Part shown: in pieces, positions 38,071 through 46,220 of the stretch | Numbering within the stretch: the first letter of the stretch is position 1 | How the letters are laid out: every line of letters begins with the position of its first letter | DNA from: an uncultured Prevotella sp. | Lineage (GTDB): Bacteria; Bacteroidota; Bacteroidia; Bacteroidales; Bacteroidaceae | Assembly: GCA_905236755.1 (NCBI GenBank) | Contig: CAJOCR010000004.1 | Coordinates: forward strand, 62,001-126,000 | Reading direction: 5' to 3' | DNA: 64,000 nt | Made by a program: the position numbers and the translations under genes | The notes under the pieces: generated by a model | Told to the model about the DNA's origin: nothing | Databases searched by the model: none | Seen by the model: only the letters and a program-made list of their open reading frames with translations

Positions 38071-38084
38071 CTTACCTTTGTAAG
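38071..38084 (+). promoter_or_regulatory. -7 box TACCTTTG inside hyphenated palindrome CTTAC-CTTT-GTAAG
   Basis: Sequence cttacctttgtaag 25 nt upstream of the ATG at 38105. Confidence 0.45.
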
Positions 38085-38104
38085 ACAACATCAATTTTAC
38101 AGTC

Positions 38105-38920
38105 ATGCAAAAGTACGCTAATTATATAAGACAGATAGAGATCGATTCGCTTTGGAGTGGCACAAAGCACATAAAGTGGAATCTTGATCGAAGGGTTAAT
38201 ATCCTTAGTGGCGTGAATGGTGTGGGTAAATCTACAATCCTCAATAAGCTTGTCAAGAGTCTTAATGCAGGAGGCGAGTATCTTAGCCATTTGTTGAAAG
38301 GAGTGCATGTAAAAGTAGAACCTTCTGATGCAAAATGGATTCGTGTAGATGTTATCCGCTCTTTCGATCGTCCATTGATGACTTCCGACGCGTTGGCAAA
38401 GATGGATGCATCGCTAACAACAGAACTCGATTGGCAGTTGTTTAATCTTCAGCGCAAATATCTTGATTATCAGGTGAACATTGGCAATCGCATTATCAAG
38501 GTGCTGCAGAGTGGCAAACCTGATGCTGCTGAGCAGGCTGCCGAGATTTCAAAGCCTAAGAAGCTGTTCCAGGATATTGTTGACAATCTTTTTTCCGATA
38601 CAGGAAAGACCATCATTCGTGAAGAAAACGAGATTCGTTTCTCTCAGATAGGCGAGACGCTTGTGCCTTATCAGCTGTCGAGTGGTGAAAAACAGATCCT
38701 CTGTATCCTGCTCACTGTATTGGTTGAAGACAACACTCCTTACGTTCTCTTTATGGATGAGCCTGAGGTGAGTCTGCATTTCGAGTGGCAAAAGCAACTC
38801 ATTGATTTAGTGTTGAAACTCAATCCTAATGTGCAGCTGATAATGACCACCCATAGTCCAGCAGTAGTGATGGCAGGCTGGGGAGAGAATGTAACCGAAG
38901 TAACTGATATCACCGTTTAA
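38105..38920 (+). CDS. AAA/ABC-type ATPase (SMC/OLD-like), first gene of an AAA + DUF4435-like pair
   Basis: Walker A GVNGVGKST; signature LSSGEKQIL; Walker B YVLFMDEPEVSLH; TTHSPAVV. Confidence 0.9.
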   Translation: MQKYANYIRQIEIDSLWSGTKHIKWNLDRRVNILSGVNGVGKSTILNKLVKSLNAGGEYLSHLLKGVHVKVEPSDAKWIRVDVIRSFDRPLMTSDALAKMDASLTTELDWQLFNLQRKYLDYQVNIGNRIIKVLQSGKPDAAEQAAEISKPKKLFQDIVDNLFSDTGKTIIREENEIRFSQIGETLVPYQLSSGEKQILCILLTVLVEDNTPYVLFMDEPEVSLHFEWQKQLIDLVLKLNPNVQLIMTTHSPAVVMAGWGENVTEVTDITV

Positions 38921-38938
38921 GGAAGAACCTAAAACCCA

Positions 38939-39955
38939 TTGGCACGCCGACTTGTAGATAACATAAATTCAGCCTATGTAGAGGCAGCAAACAAACTAAC
39001 CTCGAAGAAGGCACCACATAAAATAGTTGTTTATGTGGAAAGCTATGATGATATCTTCTTTTGGCGTTCCGTTCTTACTCCTTACGAAAACGAGAAGCGT
39101 TATTTCGAGATTCTCCTTCCCTCAAAGGGGCAGCAACTTGAACGAGGGAAGAAGGCTGCTATAAGCAATATCGTGGAGAGCGTAGGGCCCAATATGATAG
39201 CCTGTGTAGATGCCGATTACGACTATCTCATACAAGGCGCCTCGCCCACATCACGAACAGTGCTCAGCAATCCATACATCTTTCACACCTATGCCTATGC
39301 CATCGAAAACCTGCAGTGCTATGCTCCTTCGCTACATGGAGTAGTAGTGGCCTCAATACTCAATGATAAACGCACATTCGATTGTGTGGAATATCTCACT
39401 CATTTCAGTCGTATTATCTGGCCTTTGTTTGTGTGGAGCGTGTGGTTCTATCGTAGCACTCACTATGGGCAGTTCACCATCACCGATTTCAATCAAGTTA
39501 TAGAGCTTGGAAAAGTATCAGCATCTCGAGACCATCTCGAAACCTTCTCGAAGCTAAAGCAACACGTAAACCGAAAGGTTCGTCAGCTTGAAAGTAAATT
39601 TCCCGGCACTCAGGAACAGCTGAAAGCATTAGCTCAGGAACTGAAAGAAATGGGCGTACATCCTAATAACACCTACATGTATATCCAAGGGCATCATCTT
39701 TTCAATCACATTGTAGTGCCATTGCTCATCTCTATCTGTGACCGCCTGTACAATGAGCGAATTCGTGAGCTGAAAGAACTGTCGCAGCACATAGCTCAGT
39801 ATCACACCGAATTAGCCTGCTATGAAAAAAGCACCGAGAGCATTCCGTCTATGCTTAAAAAGAACACTGGCTACATGTTGTCGCCCGAATTTAAAAAGAT
39901 ACAACATGATATAGAAGAATACTTGGCCAATAATTTCTCTATATCGTCTCTATAA
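38939..39955 (+). CDS. DUF4435-like (Toprim-like) protein partnered with upstream ATPase; apparent TTG start
   Basis: HKIVVYVESYDDIFFWRSVL; NMIACVDADYDYL; YAYAIENLQCY; in-frame TAA at 38930 leaves TTG 38939 as the start. Confidence 0.8.
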   Translation: MARRLVDNINSAYVEAANKLTSKKAPHKIVVYVESYDDIFFWRSVLTPYENEKRYFEILLPSKGQQLERGKKAAISNIVESVGPNMIACVDADYDYLIQGASPTSRTVLSNPYIFHTYAYAIENLQCYAPSLHGVVVASILNDKRTFDCVEYLTHFSRIIWPLFVWSVWFYRSTHYGQFTITDFNQVIELGKVSASRDHLETFSKLKQHVNRKVRQLESKFPGTQEQLKALAQELKEMGVHPNNTYMYIQGHHLFNHIVVPLLISICDRLYNERIRELKELSQHIAQYHTELACYEKSTESIPSMLKKNTGYMLSPEFKKIQHDIEEYLANNFSISSL

Positions 39956-40146
39956 TGCGTCTATATCGGCGCCTCGCAAAGCGAGGCTATGAACATTGAA
40001 CATTGAATTTTGAAGTTTATGATTTGATTTACTACTTTTGAGCCGTTCAAACAAAAAGTAATCATAATGATCAAACATCAAAGTTCAAACTTCAAAGATT
40101 AAAATCAATCGCCCTTCACCCTATATACTGAAAAAAGGCATTTTTC

Positions 40147-40170
40147 GTGTTTACCCGATGTTTACCCAAA
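40147..40170. repeat. Direct repeat GTTTACCCgat GTTTACCCaaa
   Basis: gtGTTTACCCgatGTTTACCCaaa. Confidence 0.6.
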
Positions 40171-40286
40171 TTACATAACTCATTGAAACGGCAATAGTTA
40201 CAACGCTGATTTTTTTTAGAAAACGTCAACGTTCTTAGGAAAAGAGTAAACTAAATCAGGAGAAGGAATCAACTAAATCCGTATGA

Positions 40287-40330
40287 CAAAGCATAACATA
40301 ACAGCATAACAGTAAAATATGCACACACTA
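40287..40330 (-). repeat. GTTATG element copy A
   Basis: Reverse complement: TAGTGTGTGCATATTTTACTGTTATGCTGTTATGTTATGCTTT. Confidence 0.9.
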
Positions 40331-40361
40331 ACTTGAACAATGAAAGGATGAGTATAGGATA

Positions 40362-40399
40362 CTATTTATATATATAATTATAATTATATATATAAATAG
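40362..40399. repeat. Perfect 38-bp AT palindrome
   Basis: ctatttatatatataatta|taattatatatataaatag, no mismatch. Confidence 0.95.
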
Positions 40400-40430
40400 A
40401 ATTAAAATATCTATCTTCTCTTGAAGCGGG

Positions 40431-40475
40431 TACGTGCATATTTTACTGTTATGCTGTTATGTAACGTTATGCTTT
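40431..40475 (+). repeat. GTTATG element copy B
   Basis: TACGTGCATATTTTACTGTTATGCTGTTATGTAACGTTATGCTTT. Confidence 0.9.
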
Positions 40476-40517
40476 AAATGTAAAAAAAATAGTAATGTGT
40501 TGCTCAGGTAATCATAG

Positions 40518-40560
40518 GGCATAACATAACAGCATAACAGTAAGAATATGCACATACATA
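40518..40560 (-). repeat. GTTATG element copy C
   Basis: Reverse complement: TATGTATGTGCATATTCTTACTGTTATGCTGTTATGTTATGCC. Confidence 0.9.
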
Positions 40561-40604
40561 TTCTTGATGTTTGAGGATTATTATAGAGAAAACTTAGAGA
40601 TTTA

Positions 40605-40647
40605 GCGTTACAAATTTTATTGTTATGCTGTTATGTAACGCTGTTAT
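40605..40647 (+). repeat. GTTATG element copy D
   Basis: GCGTTACAAATTTTATTGTTATGCTGTTATGTAACGCTGTTAT; GCGTTAC/GTAACGC arms. Confidence 0.85.
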
Positions 40648-40707
40648 ATAAATAACGTTATACATTTGAGTTGTGTGATATTGTTTAGATTATTTACCAC
40701 AGATAAA

Positions 40708-40749
40708 AGCGTTACATAACAGCATAACAGTAAAATATGCGCACGCATA
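40708..40749 (-). repeat. GTTATG element copy E
   Basis: Reverse complement: TATGCGTGCGCATATTTTACTGTTATGCTGTTATGTAACGCT. Confidence 0.9.
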
Positions 40750-40758
40750 GTAGTGATA

Positions 40759-41115
40759 TTACTCTGCTAAACATCTTATTTCGGCAGGTAGTTGCACATT
40801 GTCGCAGGTAATGGTTGATAGTAGATCTTTGCCTTTATCGCTGATGCTGAATTTCATGCAGCGCAAGTCTTCTTTGCAGTAATGTCTGCAAATGAGTTTC
40901 TTTTTCTCAAGCGACGAGATAACCTTTGATGTGTTTGAGTTGGTTAACCCCATTTCTTCGGCAATCTCTCCACACGAAATATTATTTTTGTCATTTACAA
41001 CACAAAGCAGCATGGCCTCGTTGACGTTGAGGTTAAACTGCTTTTGTAAACTTTGTTCAAAAGCACCTATCGCTCGATAGATGCTTCTGATTTTGCATAA
41101 ACATTCTTTTTTCAT
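40759..41115 (-). CDS. MarR family transcriptional regulator, Cys-rich
   Basis: ISCGEIAEEMGLTNSNTSKVISSLEKKKLICRHYCKEDLRC; wHTH pattern; 9 Cys in 118 aa. Confidence 0.85.
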   Translation of the reverse strand: MKKECLCKIRSIYRAIGAFEQSLQKQFNLNVNEAMLLCVVNDKNNISCGEIAEEMGLTNSNTSKVISSLEKKKLICRHYCKEDLRCMKFSISDKGKDLLSTITCDNVQLPAEIRCLAE

Positions 41116-41597
41116 TTCAACAGAATAGTTTTAATGGCATTCTCAAGATCAGCACGTCCCATAGCACCAACCTGCATCTGTGGCTGTCCGTCCTTAGGTA
41201 TAAACAAAAGTGAAGGTATAGAGCGAATGCCAAACATTGCAGCTAACTCTTCCTGTTTGTCAACGTCAACCTTGTAGAAGTCAACTATTCCGTCATATTC
41301 TGTTGCCAGAGAGTCGAGAATAGGAGCTGTTGCCTTGCAAGGTCCACACCATACTGCATAAAAATCGATTATTGCAGGTCGCTCGCCTTTGTATTTCCAC
41401 TCTTTAGGATTAGCTTCGTAATCCATAATACTATTCTTGAACTCTTCTAATGTCAAATCTTTTACTTCCATTTTCTTTGTCTCCTTTTCAATTTTTGATT
41501 TACTTATTTCTTTTTTACTATCTTTTCTTGTACTGCAACTAACAGTAAAAAGAACTGTTGACAACAGCAACGCAATTATGTATTTCGTCTTAACCAT
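41112..41597 (-). CDS. Thioredoxin-domain lipoprotein
   Basis: Lipobox LFTVSCST; FYAVWCGPCKATAPILDSLA; overlaps the MarR start by 4 nt. Confidence 0.92.
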   Translation of the reverse strand: MVKTKYIIALLLSTVLFTVSCSTRKDSKKEISKSKIEKETKKMEVKDLTLEEFKNSIMDYEANPKEWKYKGERPAIIDFYAVWCGPCKATAPILDSLATEYDGIVDFYKVDVDKQEELAAMFGIRSIPSLLFIPKDGQPQMQVGAMGRADLENAIKTILLK

Positions 41598-41781
41598 ACT
41601 TTATATTTATAGAATTATATTCCAATGGAAAACATTTGCAAAGATAGATATAAATCCTTACCAAACAAATTTCCAGTGGAAAATAAATCTATTTTTAAAT
41701 ATAATTAACTAATTCTTGCGATAGTAACTGAAAAATAAACTTGCTAAACTTAAATAAAAATAAAGCAAAACTTGAATTTAT

Positions 41782-41812
41782 TTGCATAAAACGTAAATAA
41801 GTATTACCTTTG
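41782..41812 (+). promoter_or_regulatory. Promoter TTG-N20-TACCTTTG
   Basis: TTG 41782-41784; TACCTTTG 41805-41812; ATG at 41862. Confidence 0.55.
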
Positions 41813-41861
41813 TGTCAAACAAACAAAAAATAATCAGAAATAGTACATTAACTTTATTAAC

Positions 41862-42314
41862 ATGAAAAAGCAATTCCTATTACTTGTGGCGTTATTTGCC
41901 TTTTTGCTAAATGTAAATGCTCAAAATAATGTAAGTAAAAACGATGAGTCAACCCGTCTGTATCAAGTTGTTGAGCAAATGCCAGAGTTTCCTGGTGGAC
42001 AAAAGGCACTTTTAAAGTTTCTTGAAAATAATGTGAGATATCCTGCTTTTGCTTTTGCAAACAAAATTCAGGGTAGAACGGTTGTTTCTTTTGTTGTTGA
42101 ACCTGATGGTAGTGTAGATAATGTTGAAGTAGCTAAAAGTTCATCAAGTGTTCTTGATGAAGAAGCTGTAAGAGTTGTGAAAAAATTTCCTAAATGGAAA
42201 CCTGGTATGATTGATGGAAAACCTGTTAGAGTGAAATATTGTGTGCCAGTGACCTTTAAGTTGCAAGAAGTAAAGGAAGAAAGAAATAATATATTTTGGG
42301 GAAGAGAAAGATAG
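41862..42314 (+). CDS. TonB C-terminal-domain protein, secreted, no TM-Pro linker
   Basis: EQMPEFPGGQKALLKFLENNVRYPAFAFANKIQGRTVVSFVVEPDGSV...VRVKYCVPVTFKL. Confidence 0.88.
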   Translation: MKKQFLLLVALFAFLLNVNAQNNVSKNDESTRLYQVVEQMPEFPGGQKALLKFLENNVRYPAFAFANKIQGRTVVSFVVEPDGSVDNVEVAKSSSSVLDEEAVRVVKKFPKWKPGMIDGKPVRVKYCVPVTFKLQEVKEERNNIFWGRER

Positions 42315-42341
42315 AGGACGATTGTCCTCTATCTCCCTTTA
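42310..42341. terminator. Terminator hairpin after TonB-like gene
   Basis: GATAGAGGACgattGTCCTCTATCtcccttt. Confidence 0.65.
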
Positions 42342-42372
42342 TTTCTTTTTAACTTCCTTTAATTCCTTAAAA

Positions 42373-43335
42373 TTAGATGTAAGTTTCAAGGAATTTCATA
42401 GTTCCGCTTGTCTTTATTGACTTTGTTGTTGCAGGGATGAGAACTGTTTCGCCAGCAGCAAGAGTGAAGGTGTTGCCCTCGTTGTCGGTGACTGTTCCTT
42501 CGCCTTTCATGCCAATGAGGATAACGAAGCTGTCGAGTTCGCTATAGTCGATGGTCATTGGCTCTGTGAGGTCGTAGAGCGATGTGGTGAAATAGTTGCA
42601 TTGAACAAGGCTCACGCCACGATCTTTCTCTGCAATATAGTTTGTGCGATAGTCGCTTTCTACATGATAGTTGATGCATTCTGCAGCCTCTTTAGTGTGA
42701 AGCTGGCGTTCGTTGCCATCTTTATCCCTACGCTTGAAATCGTAAATACGATAGGTTACATCGCTTGTCTGCTGGATCTCAGCAAGGAAACAGCCTGTAC
42801 CGATAGAGTGAATGCGACCTGCTGGCAGGAAGAAGCAATCGCCCTCCTTAACGTTATATTCAGCCAAAGCGTCAGTGATAGTGTCGTTTTCTACCATTGC
42901 CTTGTACTCTTCAGGAGTGATGGCTTTCTTCAGACCGCTACGCAGCTTAGCGTCTTTATCAGAATCCATGATGTACCACATCTCGGTCTTGCCACGTTCC
43001 TTACCGCGTTTCTGTGCCAGTTCGTCAGTAGGATGAACCTGAATAGAAAGCTGCTGACGTGCGTCGATGAACTTGATTAGTAAAGGAAATTCATTGTCGA
43101 AACGCTTGTAGTTTTCTTCACCAATGAGTTTGCCTTTGAGTTCGGCAACTACTTCATTAAGTTTCTTACCAGCGAAAGCACCGTTTTTTACGATTGTTTC
43201 GTTGTCTTTTACACCTGAGATTTCCCAACTTTCGCCTACGTTCTCCTGTGTAGAGTCGAGGTGCTTGAAAGGAATAATCTTGTTACCTCCCCAAATAGTT
43301 GACTTGAGTAATGGTTGAAATTTTATTGGTTCCAT
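42373..43335 (-). CDS. manA: Mannose-6-phosphate isomerase, class I
   Basis: KSTIWGGNKIIPFK; LLIKFIDARQQLSIQVHPTDELA; KTEMWYIMDS. Confidence 0.94.
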   Translation of the reverse strand: MEPIKFQPLLKSTIWGGNKIIPFKHLDSTQENVGESWEISGVKDNETIVKNGAFAGKKLNEVVAELKGKLIGEENYKRFDNEFPLLIKFIDARQQLSIQVHPTDELAQKRGKERGKTEMWYIMDSDKDAKLRSGLKKAITPEEYKAMVENDTITDALAEYNVKEGDCFFLPAGRIHSIGTGCFLAEIQQTSDVTYRIYDFKRRDKDGNERQLHTKEAAECINYHVESDYRTNYIAEKDRGVSLVQCNYFTTSLYDLTEPMTIDYSELDSFVILIGMKGEGTVTDNEGNTFTLAAGETVLIPATTKSIKTSGTMKFLETYI

Positions 43336-43403
43336 TTTTTTTATATAATGTTGATAATATATTTTCCTTTAACTTCTATATCTTCTTATACTTCTTATCT
43401 GAT

Positions 43404-44858
43404 TTATTTATTCCAGAACTGTGGGGTGAAGATAATGAGTACTGAGAATATTTCCAAACGGCCAACAAGCATGAAGAATGAGCATATCCATTTTACATGT
43501 ATTGGTAGTTCAGACCAGCTCATAGTAGGACCTATCTCTATACCCAGCGTCGGACCTACATTTCCTACGCAGCTGAGGATTATAGTTATAGAGTTGGTAC
43601 TGTCTATGCCTGATGCAATGAGCACAAACGACATTACAAGACAGATGAGCAGATACACGGTGAGGAAAGCCAGAAGGGTTACCCTTTTCTGTTGTGGCAC
43701 GTTCTGTCCATCTACTTTAAGTGGTAGTACGGCATTTGGATGTAGAAGCTGTTTGAACTGATTGCGTACAACCTTGAAAAGCATTACACCTCTTATACAT
43801 TTGAATCCTCCAGCCGTGCTTCCTGCACAGCCTCCAATAAACATACACACAGCCAGCAAAACCCATGTTATGTGTGGCCATCTTGCAGCATCATCGTTGA
43901 AAAGACCTGTTGTTGATATGAATGACACTACTTGAAAGAGCGCCACCCTAAATGCTTTTTCCAGTTCATAATGGTTGCGTGCAATCAGCTCAACCATGAT
44001 GAATACTGTGAACGAGAGGACTACTATTAGGAAGAACTTAAATTCTGTGCTTTTAAGCAACTGCCCTGGACGTCGTTTGATGACGGCTAAGTAGAGTAGG
44101 GTGAAGTTGATGCTTGAAAGGAAGCAGAATAAAATACAGATGTATTCTATGAAAGGTGAATGGAAGAACTCTGCCGAATCATTATGCGGTGAGAAACCAC
44201 CAGTAGCGGTGGTACACATGGCGTAGTTTACAGAGTCGAAGAAGTGAGCACCTCCAACATAATAGCATGCTGCACATGCCACGGTGAGAAGGATATATAT
44301 GCTCCATATCCATTTGGCGTTAGTAGATAGGCGCGGGTGCAGACGACTTCGCATAGGACCTGTTGCCTCGGCAGCGAATATCTTTACCGAACCTCCTACA
44401 AACGATGGAAGAATGGCTATAGTGAAGAACACTATTCCCAATCCGCCTATCCATTGTGTCATAGAACGCCAGAAAAGCAGTCCGTGGGGTAGTCGTTCCA
44501 CATCATCGAGAATGGTGGCACCAGTAGTGGTGAAACCACTCATCGTTTCAAAATAAGCATCGGTGATATTCGGGATGTAACCGCTTATAAGAAAAGGCAG
44601 CATTCCGAAGAAACTGAATATTACCCATGTGAGCGATACTACAAGGAAAGAATCCTTGCGCGACATGGAGTTGTCTGACTCTCTTCCCTTGTATTCAAGC
44701 ACTATTGCTGTGAGCAAGGTTAGCACAATGGTGATGACAAAGGCTAAGGTGTCGTCTTCGCCGTAATAGAAGGCAACGGCAGCACATAGCGTCATCAGCA
44801 TTGTTTCTATGCCAAGCAATGCACCTATAATCTTATGTATGGTTTTCCAGTTGATCAT
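43404..44858 (-). CDS. trkH: Trk-type K+ uptake membrane protein
   Basis: ETMSGFTTTGATIL; CTTATGGFSPHNDS; multi-TM. Confidence 0.95.
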   Translation of the reverse strand: MINWKTIHKIIGALLGIETMLMTLCAAVAFYYGEDDTLAFVITIVLTLLTAIVLEYKGRESDNSMSRKDSFLVVSLTWVIFSFFGMLPFLISGYIPNITDAYFETMSGFTTTGATILDDVERLPHGLLFWRSMTQWIGGLGIVFFTIAILPSFVGGSVKIFAAEATGPMRSRLHPRLSTNAKWIWSIYILLTVACAACYYVGGAHFFDSVNYAMCTTATGGFSPHNDSAEFFHSPFIEYICILFCFLSSINFTLLYLAVIKRRPGQLLKSTEFKFFLIVVLSFTVFIMVELIARNHYELEKAFRVALFQVVSFISTTGLFNDDAARWPHITWVLLAVCMFIGGCAGSTAGGFKCIRGVMLFKVVRNQFKQLLHPNAVLPLKVDGQNVPQQKRVTLLAFLTVYLLICLVMSFVLIASGIDSTNSITIILSCVGNVGPTLGIEIGPTMSWSELPIHVKWICSFFMLVGRLEIFSVLIIFTPQFWNK

Positions 44859-46204
44859 TAGTTGAACAGGTTTTCTATTTTTTTCATCTCTACATGATGG
44901 CAGAACACCATTACTGAATCGCCTGCCTCTATCTGGGTGTTACCAGAGATAAGGTAGCCTTCTCCGTTCCTTACCAGTCCGCCAAGAGTCATACCAACAG
45001 GCAGTGACAGGTCTTTAACTTTTTTCTTTGTTATCTTGGCTCCTTCAACAGGGATGAACTCTGCAATATCAGCGTCGGCAGTCATGAGGAAACGCACGTT
45101 GTGAACGTTTGCGTCAAGCATCATCTGATAGATGTGGCTTGCTGCTATCTCTTTCTTGTTGATGATAGTACCAATATCAAGGTTGCCAGCCATGCTGACA
45201 TAATCAACATTCTCAACCATGGCAACTGTTTTTCTCACACCTAAGCGTTTTGCGGTGAGGCAAGCAAGAATGTTTGTTTCGGCATTGCCCGTGAGGGCTA
45301 CGAATGCCTGTGTGTTGCGTATTCCTTCTTCTATGAGGAGCGAGATGTCGCGTCCGTCGCCATTGATGACAAGAGCATTCTCGCCGTCGAGAAGCTCGTT
45401 CAGGCGTTCGCAACGCTGTTCGTCTTTCTCTATGATTTTAACATCCATGTATTCAGGCATGGTCTTCACAGCTCTTACTGCTGTGCGTCCGCCTCCCATC
45501 ACCATTACGTTCTTCACGTCAACATAGTGCTCTTTGCCCACTATCTTGCGAATGTATGGTATGTATTGGCGGGTGGTCATGAAATAGGCCATGTCGTATA
45601 GCTTCAGAATGTCGTTACCTCCAGGAATGATAGTGTCGGCTCCTCTCTTGATGGCTACTACGTGATATGGGTCGTCAGGGCCACTTATATCTTTCAATGG
45701 TTTGTTGAGAATTTCGCAGGTTTCGCGAAGTTTTATTCCCAAGAGTACAAGAGCACCATTATGTACATCCCAGCGTTGGCGCACCCACGACATTTTCAGT
45801 CCGTTATTGATGTCTTTGGCTGCCAGCATCTCAGGATAAATCATAGAGTTGATGCCTAATTTCTCATGGAAGAAGCTCTCCAACTCTGGCGACACCATCT
45901 CGTAGTTATCTACCTTGGCAACAGTTTTCTTTGCACCAAGAGCTTTTGCCAATGTGCATGCTGCAAGATTCTTGCTTTCATCAGGGGTTACGGCAATAAA
46001 GAGGTCGGCCTTGTCGGCACCTGCTTCCTTCAGACTCTTAGGACTTGTGCATGAGGCATTCATAGTCATAAGGTCATAGTCTGATCCGATTTGCTCCAAG
46101 TGTTCAAGGCTCTCATCCATCAGCACAATGTTCTGATTATTGCGAGAGAGAAGTTTTGCCAAATATGTTCCTATGGCATAGGCACCAGCAATGATGATTT
46201 TCAT
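44858..46204 (-). CDS. trkA: Trk system K+ transport regulatory protein (tandem RCK)
   Basis: MKIIIAGAYAIGTYLAKLLSRNNQNIVLMD; two NAD-binding repeats; adjacent to trkH. Confidence 0.95.
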   Translation of the reverse strand: MKIIIAGAYAIGTYLAKLLSRNNQNIVLMDESLEHLEQIGSDYDLMTMNASCTSPKSLKEAGADKADLFIAVTPDESKNLAACTLAKALGAKKTVAKVDNYEMVSPELESFFHEKLGINSMIYPEMLAAKDINNGLKMSWVRQRWDVHNGALVLLGIKLRETCEILNKPLKDISGPDDPYHVVAIKRGADTIIPGGNDILKLYDMAYFMTTRQYIPYIRKIVGKEHYVDVKNVMVMGGGRTAVRAVKTMPEYMDVKIIEKDEQRCERLNELLDGENALVINGDGRDISLLIEEGIRNTQAFVALTGNAETNILACLTAKRLGVRKTVAMVENVDYVSMAGNLDIGTIINKKEIAASHIYQMMLDANVHNVRFLMTADADIAEFIPVEGAKITKKKVKDLSLPVGMTLGGLVRNGEGYLISGNTQIEAGDSVMVFCHHVEMKKIENLFN

Positions 46205-46220
46205 ATAGTGTTTCCTTTCA

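Noticed and set aside
40287-40749. CRISPR-like array
   Set aside because: Copies alternate in orientation, spacing is irregular, repeats vary by modular indels, and no cas genes are present.
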